Shown here one piece after another: positions 24,753-36,003 of a stretch of 64,000 bases of DNA. Positions within the stretch are counted from its first letter, which is position 1. Every line of letters begins with the position of its first letter. Source of the DNA: Ulota crispa (taxonomy: Eukaryota; Streptophyta; Bryopsida; Orthotrichales; Orthotrichaceae); assembly GCA_963920765.1 (NCBI GenBank), contig OY987242.1, forward strand, positions 8,768,789 through 8,832,788, in the 5' to 3' direction. The notes under the pieces were generated by a model. The model ran no database searches. It worked only from the letters and a program-made list of their open reading frames with translations, and was not told where the DNA came from. A program made the translations under genes and the position numbers.

Positions 24753-25550
24753 GTAATATGCTCTGTCCTAAACCTCACTTCCTCGCTGCTAATTGAGGTC
24801 TCTGTTGATCGAGGCTTCATGTTTGTTTAGGGTTCCAGTCTCACGCTTCACACTTGGGGTTTGAGCATACTTTGTAGCAAAGATTAGCTTGAATTGGATT
24901 CAATGCAGGAGTGGTAGCAAAACGCTACCGAATCGTCCATTGCATTTGTCTTAGTGTAACTGTGCGAGTATGCGGGCTGTGAGTATTCTGGGGATGTCAG
25001 GATGTTTTGTGAGTGGAGAATTTTTATTAAGCTGCTTTCAGGATCGGTTTGTATTATGGGCTGCTTGTCTCGGATTTGCTTTTGTTCACTTATCTGGATT
25101 CAAATGTTAGGAAGCACTAGATCCATCAGAATTGAATGCAAGTTTCATCCCGTCAGGTTTGGTTATATTGTAGATTTGAGGAGAAGACTCGTGCACGTTG
25201 AAGGAAACAGTAGTATGGTTGCAACGAAATTTCGAGTTTTGATCTGCTGAGGATGATTTTTTGTTTTTTTGTTTGTATGTGTCGCTTTTTGCATGCGGTT
25301 GGAAGGGAATTGATTTGTTGCATGGACTAGTGGATGTACCTCTTCTTCTTTTTCGTTTGTTTGTTTGCTTGATCTTCTCAGAAGTATTTTTGCCTTTCTG
25401 GAGCTCATGGATAGGCTTGAATTGATCGCAGTTGCATCTCTTCTTCGGTGTTTCTTGAACAAGAAGAGAGGAGTTCCAAGGTTATATGTGATGTTCGTGT
25501 TAGAATTTGATTTCTGAAGATCTGTTTTAGAGTTTGAGAATTTCTGGCAG
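24753..25550 (+). other. Probable 5' UTR intron of the VPS22 gene
   Basis: A donor GACAG|GTAATA at 24753 and an acceptor TTTCTGGCAG ending at 25550 lie either side of T-rich DNA, 26 bp before the VPS22 start codon. No transcript data to confirm. Confidence 0.45.
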
Positions 25551-25576
25551 GGCGGGGAACACAGAGAACTCGAACC

Positions 25577-26885
25577 ATGAGGAGGCGACCAGGCATTTCG
25601 GGGTTGCAAGGGGCAGCAGCAGCGCGAGATCAGTACCGATCACTGGGGGACAATGTCGCCAAGGTGCGGCAAGACCTCATGAAGGAGCAGCTGGAGACCT
25701 TCCGGCACCAACTGGAGGAGTTCGCCTCCAAGCACAAGAATGACATCACGAAGAACCCTGCTTTCAGAGCACAGTTCCACACCATGTGCGCCAAGTGTGG
25801 CGTCGATCCTCTTGCCTCCAACAAAGGATTCTGGGCTGAGCTCTTAGGGATTGGCGACTTCTACTACGAGCTTGGCGTACAGATTGTCGACATCTGCCTT
25901 GCCACCAGGTGCGTGTGCTCTCCCACAACCTGCCTTTTGCCGTATCAAAAATGCCTTGTATAAGTGCACATGGTGTATGGCAACTTCCACATTGTACCAA
26001 AATCCTTTTTTTGTATCTGGGCTGTGGGTTGGCGATCGTCAAATCCCTTGTTGTGCAGGTTTTGAAAATTTGTATTGTGTAGGGGATAGGCTATGGGCAA
26101 ACCTTCTTTTCATGCAGTTTTGCAATGTTTTCTGGTGGGGATTGTATTGTAGGGGGGAATTAGTCTTTATAGAATCCAAAGATCAATGTGATCAATCCCT
26201 AGGGGATCCTGCTTACGTATATTTTTGATATATTGGTTGGCCTTGTCAGAGACCATTCGCCTCGTAGGGTTTATGAATAATGAGGGTTCTATAATATGCG
26301 CATATGAAGCTTTTTTCTTCTTCTTATAAGGTTGTAATACCACTGTAGACATAGGACGTGCAATTTTTGTGAAAATGGTGTTGTGAGCTGATTGCTACGT
26401 ATTATTTGGTCATTTGTTGTTGAGTGCTTTTGGATGCTGGTTGTTCTCTTTCCAGGCCTATGAATGGTGGGCTCATCGACCTTGAGGAGCTTCGGGCCTT
26501 GCTTGCCAAAAGACGCCGGGGTGTGACAATTACCGAAGACGATTGCTTGCGTGCAATTGGAAAGTTGAAGAAGCTGGGAGGCGGGTACGAAGTGTTTAGC
26601 GTGGGACGTCGGAAGCTCGTGCGTTCTGTGCCCATGGAACTGAATAGGGACCACAACCTCATTCTGGAGATTGCCCAACCTCGTGGTCATGTGACGGTGG
26701 AGGAGGTGGAGAGAGAGCTTTCTTGGCGAAGTGGACGTGCTATGGACGCTCTGGAAAACCTTCTCAAAGAAGGTTTGGCCATGGTTGATGATGGTGATTC
26801 CAGTGGTAAACGCCGGTATTGGTTCCCTTGTGTTGGCCCCTCTGCTCCTGTTGACTCTGAAGCAGAGACGGGTGGTAATCTGTAG
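25577..26885 (+). CDS. VPS22: ESCRT-II subunit VPS22 (SNF8/EAP30)
   Basis: A subunit of ESCRT-II, which with VPS36 and VPS25 sorts ubiquitinated membrane proteins into endosomal multivesicular bodies. There are two exons, 25577-25908 and 26456-26885, joined within an arginine codon, giving 253 residues; Arabidopsis VPS22 is about 250. The start [11 protein letters not shown] is the conserved family N-terminus. The first part has a coiled helix ([20 protein letters not shown]) and [19 protein letters not shown]. The second exon carries the tandem winged helices, with [18 protein letters not shown] and [20 protein letters not shown]. The frame is intact throughout. A short tail after YWFPC is not conserved in the family. 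Confidence 0.97.
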
Positions 26886-27939
26886 AGTATGTCCTTAAAT
26901 CTAGGCTCCTGTCGTAACTAGAAAATCATTCTAGAACACGTTATGCACAAATGAAAGGGTGCCACTCAAGGTTTAAGGTTTAGGTAGTTCATTTCAAATA
27001 TGCCATCGGTTGAGAGCAGGTGCACTGCCTCAAGGGTGCTTGCTCGGGATTTAAATGTGTAAATTAGGGGTTATCAGAGTGTGAGACTCTTTTTCCTTCA
27101 AGAATGGAAACGGTTTGTGCAATGCGATTTTAAGTGTCTGCAAGGGCTCTAGTACGTAGAAGGGATTTGCTGGGACTCGGACAAAGTTGCAAGATGTGGA
27201 AAATACGGAGTACCACAATGCACGATGCCACTGACAAGACTCGGCTGTTTGTTTCCGAATCGAGCGCTGCATAATTCTAGGACGATTAAATACTTCGGAT
27301 TCGTCAGCGCTGGCTTTATCATTTGTGAAACTCCGCCGACTAGAAGCCCTACTTTTCCAGGTTTCCCAAAGCTGAAATAAAGAGAGATTTACTGATTATT
27401 GGCACCATGTGTGTGGAATCATCACGAGATTTTCCAAGATTTGGCACCATCTGTTTAATTCCGCATTCTTAAAATGTAAATTTAATAGTCTCTACCCGGG
27501 AATAAAAGAGCTTTAACAGTGACAAATTTTCACGCGCTCAACTACATCAGACCGTACAAACAGGCAGTCATAACGTTGTTCACCGGGTTATATTCCTCCC
27601 CCCAGCTGTGGAGGATATTCCCCCTATATACCTGGGGGAGATATACCTAGGGGAGAGTTTAGTTATAAATTCTTGAAGCTGATTGGTGAGATCTACAACT
27701 ATCAAATGGCATTTGTTGGGGTCCTCATATTGGGGAGCAAAAGGGGACCCTTTAGTGAAGGTTAACAATGTTATGGTTCACAATGACACCGGCATGTAGC
27801 CACATTGTCATAAGCTGTTCAATTTGGCTACTCATCTTATGGTTTTCATACTAAATACATCTATCTTGATTTTAGAGAGATATTATTGTACTTTTTAAAG
27901 ATAAAGGGACGTTGAGAAACTGTAGCTTACATGAATCAT
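26886..27939. other. Intergenic DNA between VPS22 and the AGGTAG element
   Basis: No gene seen. Positions 27590-27660 contain short nested palindromes of TATA-CC and GGGGGAGATATACCTAGGGG type words. Confidence 0.4.
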
Positions 27940-28340
27940 AAGGTAGGGTGTTGTAAAAGCGACCCTCTCTTGTATACCATCTCATAGGTTGCTAAAGAAT
28001 GGTTATGAAGTGGTCCTTGAATGGACCCCTTCAAGTCATAAAAGAAAAGGTGTATTCTATTATAAGTGCCAATCATACTCTTCAATTTCATTCATTTCTT
28101 CACAAGTTGCAAGGGGACACTTTGTGGGAGACCTAGAGTCACAAACAGAAGTCTGCTACAAAAAACTTTGAATATTCATCATCAATTCAATAATGCTTCA
28201 AAAAATATGAATAAAATTGTGTTACGTTAGACATCCATTTATCTTTGACTGAAAATTAGATTAAAAAAATTCTTGTATTGAAAAGCCCATGAAAATCCGG
28301 AACTGCTCTTAGAGTGAGGGTTTAGGAGCACTCTACCTTA
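27939..28340. mobile_element. AGGTAG-family MITE, diverged
   Basis: The ends TAAGGTAGGGTG and CACTCTACCTTA are inverted with one mismatch over 12 bp, spacing about 400 bp. The outer TA is consistent with the TA-flanked copies at 11070 and 61971. Non-coding. Confidence 0.6.
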
Positions 28341-28940
28341 CATGCTTCAAATGAAAGTTGTTTCACGGTGAGTTTTCCAAGTGATTTCAGAGTTCAATTT
28401 CAAGAAAAGCATATCTTACATGAGTAGCTTAATTTTCAAAGACATCGTTTTTATCAGGGCCATAATCTACAACAGCCGTCCTCATAATCATGCTACTTAG
28501 CAAATTCATATGAACTTCTGGTTAGCAGCTGGCCACATTCTTCAACATCTTTTCAGCTTCCTTTTGTCCAGCTCTTCACCATTTATTACCAATCACCATC
28601 ACAACAACACGAACCATCCAAGGCGAACATCTGTAACCATCCACAATGCAAGCCAAATTTCATACTTTAATCGATCCATCATTCAAACTATTTACAACGG
28701 TTGAGACAGTTGCACTAGAATGAGCTCAGACTTCCACCCAATCACCGATTTTGCTACAATCCAAGCTATTCAAAATCAGCTAGTTTGTAGCATAACGGTG
28801 AGATGCCTAAGACAATATAAACCTCAGCAATACGATATTTATCATCTCAATACACGTTAACTCCGCACTACTATAAACTCTACACTGTTCCCCAAGTACG
28901 CCTCAGTAGTCGTATTTATTCTTCCTATTACAAAGTTGCT

Positions 28941-31703
28941 CTAGAAGTTCACCGATGAATAATTCGGTCCGGAAGAAGCTGGCATTCTCTCTGGAATGAT
29001 ACGATCTGCATAAGCAAATAACATGCTCAGAGCACAAAAACGAGATTTCAAAACCCATAACGTATTCTCGAGCCAATTTAAAGACCAAAAGTGCAACTAC
29101 CTATGCAGTTTTTTATATTTTTGGCATGGGATGCAAACTGTAGAGCTTATAGACGTTTTGCAAGGGTTTCAAAGTTGATAACAGAGTGAGTTTAATTGGA
29201 CGAGAAAAATGATAGTTGTGCATCAGAAAACACCATACCTACGGGAGCGGAAGGATAACCACCAGCAGTAGTAGGACCATGATAGTCAGGATGAGCAGGA
29301 AAGGTGTGCGGCACATTAGAACCCGGGGGTTTGGGTGGAGTTGTGAACAACGAGCTCACAGCTCCTGACACCCGGTCTACAATCCCGGGACCGGTAGGAG
29401 CACCGGTGGCAGCACCGGTGGAGGGAGAGGCAGGTCCAAACATCTTCTGCTTAATGATACCGGGCAAGTTGTCCAAGCTCTGAGTGACCTGCTCCGAGAG
29501 AGCTTTGTGGTGATGCGTGGGCGTGGTCTGCGCAGCCACTCGGTCCCTCGTCCACGCCGCATGATCGGCAGCAGTGGCGCTATACTCTCGTGTCTTCTGA
29601 CCCGCCACGCCCATATACATCTTTGCCTTCTCAGCCAGCGGAGGCGCATTGGGATCCCTGCTCCGCACCAAAGTCCAAATGTCAACTATACAGATCTCTC
29701 CTAACGTGGAGCTCAACATTCCCGAACTATGAACATTAGCTCTATGTTGCCACAAAGGTGGTGTCGATACAACGCTCGAATAGAGACTGAAATGTACGTA
29801 TTCAACATATAGAAATGACCTGTGTACTTCGTTGGAACATTGAAACAAATACAGAGAATTTATTACTTCACCTTCATTTCCTACTTATCAACGATAAAAC
29901 ATTGATTTAGCATTGTTAATGGGTACAAGCATTGTGTTAAACTTCCACCAATGCTTGTCCAGAAATGACTGTTTCAACGATGATCAAACGCGTGTTTTTT
30001 GTTCACGTATTTGCAATAAAGTATCAGTATTTTTTCAGGAATATTTCTGCTTATAAAGTATACTGTACCTGGGTTTGTCCATTCCAAGAGTAGACTTCGC
30101 CCTGGATAGCATGGATGGCGCGTTGGGATTAGCAGGGGGGTAGTCGTTGTAGTAGCCCATTTTGTCTCCGAGAGCTACAGTAGCACCAGCAACCGAAAGC
30201 TTTACTTTCTCCAACAAGGGCATGTTGGCAGTCTTTGCAGGCATGGAGGTTGATCTGTAGGAGTTCCGGGGAACATCACTGTATCCCTTCTGGATACTCT
30301 GTACAACAAATAACAAGCTTTCAGAACAGAATTTCAAAACGTTATATTTGTCTTCCACGAATGCAGGATCCTAACTCATCTCTTCTTTCACGTCTTACCA
30401 GAAGGTATGTTCAACACCTTACTAAACTGACTGGACCTTTACAATCCTTCTACTCAATAAAACAAAGAAAAACATATACCGATATGCAAACATTGAATGG
30501 TGAAAAACACGGGTGAACAGTTTTGAATGCATTGACAAAGAGGCACATGATTATATCGCTTACATGATCATTTTCAGGATGTTTGTTCTATGCTACTACC
30601 CAATGCTTACTGTCGAATGAAATAATAGCATGATAAAACCTAGAATTCGGATTGCGGCGTACCTCAGTTGTAGAGGGAGAAGGGTATTGTTGCGTCTGCT
30701 CGGGGAAGTAATCACTATCAGTCTGGATAGGATCTGCACCACCACCAAGTGGTTCTCCAACACCGAGGTGTTGAAATTTCTCCTCCAATACAGGTGGTAC
30801 ATGCGTACGAGGCGCCTCAGTAGGCGTGTAAGAGCGAGGAGCGTCGGTGGGCGTGTAAGAGCGGGGCGCGTCAGTGGGGGTGTAAGACCGTGACGCTTCT
30901 GTGGGCGTGTAAGAGCGAGGAGCATCTGTGGGCGAGTAGGAGCGTGCCGCGTCGTTAGGCGAGTAGGAGCGAGGCGCGTCGGTGGGCGTGTAGAAGCGTG
31001 GCGAGTCAGTGGGCATGTAAGGGCGTGTCGTGTCGGTGGCCAGCGGCGGTGGCCGTGTCGGGGGCGAGGCGGAGGCGGTGACGTAGTTCCGGTTCTGCGA
31101 GTCATATCCCGACTGTGCGGGCTTGTAATCGGCGTCTTGATAGTGCACCACACGCGGAGAGATTTTCGGAGAGATCACTTCGGGCGCGATTTGCTCGGCG
31201 GTGTAGGGCTTGTGGTCTGCGACGTGGTTGCCAGTGTCGGGCACGGAACCCTGCCATCAACGATGTGCATTGTCAATGCGAGCTATACTCCACAATTTCT
31301 CTGTAACAAAAAGAGGAGTACTGCGAGAAGTGCATGAATCGACACGAACGACTTGAGAGTGAAGAAGCATGGTAAGAAAAAAACCACGAGAGCTTAACTG
31401 AGAAGCCATTAACGCTTCGACTCCTGCGTGTCTCTCACAAAGCAGAAAAATCTGTGCAGAGTGGTGCTGACTAACCCTAGGAGTAGGAGAGTTCTCGTCG
31501 TACTCGTAGCTGTCGTCATGGATCTCTTCCTCCCCGCCGTGCTTCTTCATGCCTGGAAAACGGCTAGTTAGGTTTTTGATCTTGTCCTTCACTCCGCCTC
31601 CTGATCTCCCCGCCGGCTTCGACGACATCGTCCTCCCTCCTCCAGTCTCACCTTGTACAGGATCTGAAGTCTCACCATTCCGAGCCATTCCATAAGCCAA
31701 CAT
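28941..31703 (-). CDS. Disordered, repeat-containing stress-type protein (LTI65/RD29-like?)
   Basis: Exons: 31703-31476, 31250-30663, 30298-30069, 29657-29239, 29005-28941. Borders are GT-AG and phases match, giving 509 residues, or 504 from the second ATG at 31688. The N-terminus has a basic helix followed by acidic residues (KDKIKNLTSRFPGMKKHGG, then EEEIHDDSYEYDE), the pattern that opens LTI65/RD29/CAP160 proteins. Exon 2 holds about seven copies of a 9-residue unit of the form RSYTPTDAP. Exon 3 contains KVKLSVAGATVALGDKMGYY; exon 4 contains alanine-rich helices and LDNLPGIIKQKMFG. The chain is hydrophilic with no signal peptide or membrane segment. The family link is inferred from the N-terminal pattern and composition, not a clear domain, so another desiccation-type protein is possible. 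The gene structure is better supported than the name. Confidence 0.7.
30806..31030 (-). repeat. 27-bp coding tandem repeat
   Basis: About seven to eight copies of a 27-bp unit encoding R-S-Y-(T/S)-P-T-(D/E)-A-P. Copies differ at a few positions, so it is an old but still regular array within exon 2 of the stress-type gene. Confidence 0.85.
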
Positions 31704-32860
31704 GCATGAACAAGCTCACAAATACCACCAGCGCGGAATGACCTCAAGCAATCATTCAATTCATAAACACGACGTCGATCGAACCTTAACTCTGAATTTT
31801 AAACCTAAACCCAAAAAAACCTCAACGATGGTGTTTTACGACATTAGAAAAATTCCGACTTCAACGGCCATATGAGCGAATGTTTGGAGCTTACCCATCA
31901 GCGCTCGAAACTGCACAAAAAGCGGACTTCAGCGAAGACCCTCGACCAAACCCTGGATACGAATCAAGGTGAAGCAAAAGCCGGGAAGAGCTTCGACCAG
32001 TATGAGCAAAAACGGAATCTACTCCTCTCTTATGGAAAGGCACTATCAAATGACAGTCAGATCTCTCGGATCGAGGAAAATATACATCTAAACGAAAAGG
32101 AGGAGCCGAGCAGCTTGGAGGGCGAGGAAAGGGGCAAGTGGCAGGCAGTTAGCTGCAGCACGTCGCAACACATGGACGTCACTGGCGCTGTGCTCAACCG
32201 GCCAAGTCCACATATGCTGTTGAGCCCCCCTTATGATCTGGCCCACCGGGTCTGTGGAGTCCTATTCTTAGCACCGCAATATCTTGCATGACGGTCCTTC
32301 TGACGTGTGTCAGTTGGACTACGTCCTACTCGGTATTTTGTAGGTCTCGGTGTAGTTACCGGTAGTGAAGGTCTGTTTGCTGCAGCGATCTTTTCGTTCG
32401 CACACAATTCAGGTGGACATCGAAACGGCATGTCTGGAGATTCAAGCGGAGTAAGTTTGACAGTTTCCTAATTGGAGCTCTGCCATTTCCAAGGTTGTGA
32501 GCTGCCCTGGTTTCCACCAATTTGTTGCCTTATTTATCTTCTGTAGGCCCTTCTTTTGCGCTTCGCGGACGTTGTGACGTCTTTACCTACCGTGTGGGAC
32601 GATTCTAATGTGAACTGGTGTCGATCTCTGCGCTGCAGATGAAGTGGTGGTCAATGAGAGCACTGGAATTCTTTAATGCTTCATATGAATTTGCCAGATT
32701 AGGGGTTCTTAGAACAAGTTCTGAGGCGTTTACTTTGATCTACTTGTGACAAGCACAGGCTGAAGTGTCAATTTTAGGGTTTCTTTGTTCGAAGTCTCTG
32801 AAGAGGGCAGCGTTGCGGTTGGTGCATTGGCAGTAGAGATTTCGCGTTGTAGCGACGACG
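31704..32860. other. Divergent promoter region
   Basis: It lies between the minus-strand stress-type gene and the plus-strand CHCH-like gene. A 139-codon plus frame at 31872-32291 has no recognisable domain. It probably holds both promoters and 5' UTRs. Confidence 0.4.
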
Positions 32861-33022
32861 ATGACTCCATGTGACGTTGCGGCGTTGAAGAAATGCTTGG
32901 AGGAGCATAAGGGCGACGGGGAGAAGTGCAAGGAGCACATCGCGGCCTTCAAATCTGCTTGCTCTGCGTCGTCATCATCGCCACCTTCTTCTTCTTCTCC
33001 TGCTTCGTCGCAACGGGCATAG
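32861..33022 (+). CDS. Small cysteine-paired (CHCH-like) protein, 53 aa
   Basis: A single short exon from ATG at 32861 to TAG. It begins MTPCDVAALKKCLEEHKGDG and has two cysteine pairs, CX7C and CX10C, separated by ten residues, in a helix-turn-helix arrangement. That resembles the small CHCH proteins imported into the mitochondrial intermembrane space by the MIA40 disulfide relay, though spacing is not the classical CX9C. The tail is a serine/proline run (SSSSPPSSSS) of low complexity. The sequence before ATG is GCGACGACG. Confidence rests on the cysteine pattern and charged helices; the exact function is unknown. Confidence 0.6.
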   Translation: MTPCDVAALKKCLEEHKGDGEKCKEHIAAFKSACSASSSSPPSSSSPASSQRA

Positions 33023-36003
33023 TCGTCGTTGCTACCCCAAGCCTCGCATCCTCGTCCTGCCGTGGTTTCCCAGGCCTCACATTAGCTGCGTTCGTGCAAG
33101 GTACTGATCCCGCTTGTTTCCTTGCCCTCACAAATCCTGTCGACATTTACCTGAATTAGGGTTTGGGACAATTGAATTAGGTTTCATTCTGTCTGGGATA
33201 GTTTACCCTAATTGTGGTAGATTGCTACTCAGGAGCCACGTAGTGCATGTTCTATGGAGAGAATGTACCAGGCGTGTATATTCAGGGGTTGGCGTCTCCG
33301 GAGCAGCATTCGTCGCCACAATTGAATAAAATTTTCTCGCAGTTTTTTTCTGAAGGAATGCCTGAATTGAGACCTGCCATGTCGTGTGGTTGTGCATACA
33401 GGATCTACTTGCGCAATTGGCTCTGGAAGAGACCAGTTCAGTAGCCATGGATTTGGAACTGTGGAGTGCAAGAGACAGAAACAGCACGCCTCCTGTCAAT
33501 GGGACCGTGGTTTTGCGCAGATTTGTACGTGATGAAACGCTGGTGTTCCTCCAAATGTTAGGGTTTGTAGTCGGATGGGTTGTGGATACACTCGACGATC
33601 TTCTTCAGCATCGACTCTTTCTATCAATGGTGCGTCTCTGCGTGCATTGCTGTTCGACATGACGCTTAGTCCTTCATCGCCCCAGTGACCGACTTGACTG
33701 GCTTATCGTAGATACAGCCCTCTAGGATGGCAGATATCCCGTATTCTTTATCTTTTTACTTAGACACTGTGTTTGGCAGCTTGTATTTTGACCAGATTCG
33801 GGAGCACAATCTTAGATTTGTGAAATTCAATGGAGTAAGCTTACAACGATTGGAGTTGTTTTTAGTTGCCCTCATAGTTAGCGCCACTAATTAGGTTTGA
33901 AGCAGTTTAAGCTAGTATCTGCTGAATAGTCTTGGAAATCCTAATACATCACATTGATTCTTGGATATTTCGCATCCAGTGCCAAGTATTTCGCTTATTT
34001 CTAAAGTGTGATGCTTTTGATGCTGGCACGTGTATTGTTTCGACCGGTTTACTTGATTGTTGATTATGTGTGGTCTTAAATCTGTGCGTGGTGCTTGAAT
34101 GAAGAACATTTGCCTTAACCTGGTACTACTAAATACGAGGTGGAAGTCCACAAAATGTGCAGTAAAACCTTGCTTTCGCTTTTATGTGTTATCACTCTTT
34201 TAGTGTGTTGCTCTCTGACATCAACCATCCAGCTACGGATGGAGGTCGAAGGGTGGACTAGGAAGCATACCTTTAGGCAGCAACTGCTCTCCATAGGAAT
34301 CAGAGTTGCCAAAAACAAACCAGGCGGCAGGTTTCATGAAAAAGGGTGATCTGTTCCTTATCAAATTTGGAAAGGTAAAAAGCATATTTTTTTCCGCTAG
34401 AAATCTACACCAAAGTCAATTTTATTCCTTATCTGGGGGATAGTTAACTGTACCCAGTAGTACATTCGCGGTTTCGTTTCGGAGGTTATACAAGGTAGAA
34501 CTGGCATCATGATGAAGTACTTCGGAGTGCCATCAAATTCGTAGTGTAGAATGATTCGGACATGATTGTTCATTCCTTGCCGCGTGTGGAATACATTGCT
34601 GTGAGAAAATATTTCTTTTCATTGAACGTGGAGCAGCTGCGTGCGTAAATGGTTTGGTAACCTGACTGGGGTTGCATCAGTTTCAGCCCCAATTTTGTCT
34701 TTACTTTTGGCGTTTTTTCCAATATTTTCAATCAGGCTTCATACTGGAAAATTCTAAGAACGCAGTAGCTGATCAAACTTGTTTAAAGTAAGTTCAGAGC
34801 ATGAAAGGTTCTGTAATTGAATTCAGAATATTCTATCGTGCTTGATAACCTTCATCTCTACTTGTCTGTGTTGAAGGGAGGGAGAGTTTCGATATGTCTT
34901 TTCAGGTTCGGAGTTTGTGGACATGAGTAGGATGGGTGGTGAGCATGCCGATGTCAAACTTTGGGCAGGAGAGCATACATTTGACCTACTCGCAGATCTG
35001 TGAGATAATTAAACTACATCCAGTTGTACGTTTGCGGTTTCATTTCGGAGGTTATACATGCTAGAACTGGCATCATGACGAGGTACTTCGGGACACTCTC
35101 AATTGCCAATGATGGGTATGTGTTTGGTACATTCCTTGCCGCGTGTTGATTTGCTGTGAGAAAATCTTTTTTGATAAATTTTTATGCGTAACGATGTCTT
35201 ACTAGGTTTGAAGCTATTGGACACGAGGAGGTTGGTTCTAGACCTCGGTAATTTGCCGAGGTCTCAAACTACTGTAGCTTTGAAGCGTTACAGTGCCATG
35301 CTAAAACGTACAAACCTACTCTTCAAGTGAATTCCATCGCTTGTGCCAGGTTCAGGCTACGTGAGTAAATTGAGGTTCTGTAAAACCAGTCAACTTACCA
35401 GCTACTACAAGTTTTTCCACCAAGTACTTCGGTTCCCACTATCAATTGATCAGCCTTTTCTATGAAAGTGTACATTGTGCGAAATTGATGCATCCAGGTT
35501 ACTTTTATCTCAAGTTCAACAATATGACCAAGAATTCTAATTTATTTTTTGCAGGCTTGAGTAAGACTTTCGTGTGTCCAATTTTGGTTTTTTTTTTCCA
35601 CGACATCCTATGGTCTTCATCGATTCTATTCACAAAATGATAAGTCGAATTGGTCATTGCCAAACCTTGAACTCTTGGTCCTTTCATAGGAGTAAAAGTG
35701 AAGAGTATTGTCTTACTTTTTCAGCTATTCGAGACTGAGTATACAATATCCGTGTCTCTCGTGCCAGTAGAGCGGAAGGACATCGTTCCAGGGATCGTGC
35801 ACCGTTGCACACTACGGTGCACAATGCGGATTCTCTCCGTTACAATCCAATTTGCTTTGTTATTTAAAGGGACTCTCCTGCTGTGTTTTTCTTCATCTTC
35901 ATCTCTCATTCTCTCGTCCTCTGTGCCAGTTCACAACTCCTTCAATTCAGACCCTTCACATTTTCTCAAGTTCTACAAGAGGCTACTCTCGAATTCTAGA
36001 AAC
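33023..36003. other. Gene-poor stretch with an internal duplication
   Basis: The first few hundred bases may be 3' UTR of the CHCH-like gene. Open frames at 33114-33662 show no domain. See the direct repeats listed separately. The last 200 bp are the promoter and 5' UTR side of the PLAT gene. Confidence 0.4.
34430..35180. repeat. Two direct repeat blocks, about 200 bp each, 550-560 bp apart
   Basis: Block 1 (about 34440-34625) and block 2 (about 34995-35175) share words in the same order: CGGTTTCGTTTCGGAGGTTA or a close form, AGAACTGGCATCATGA, GTACTTCGG, CATTCCTTGCCGCGTGT and GCTGTGAGAAAAT. Identity drops between these words. Confidence 0.75.
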
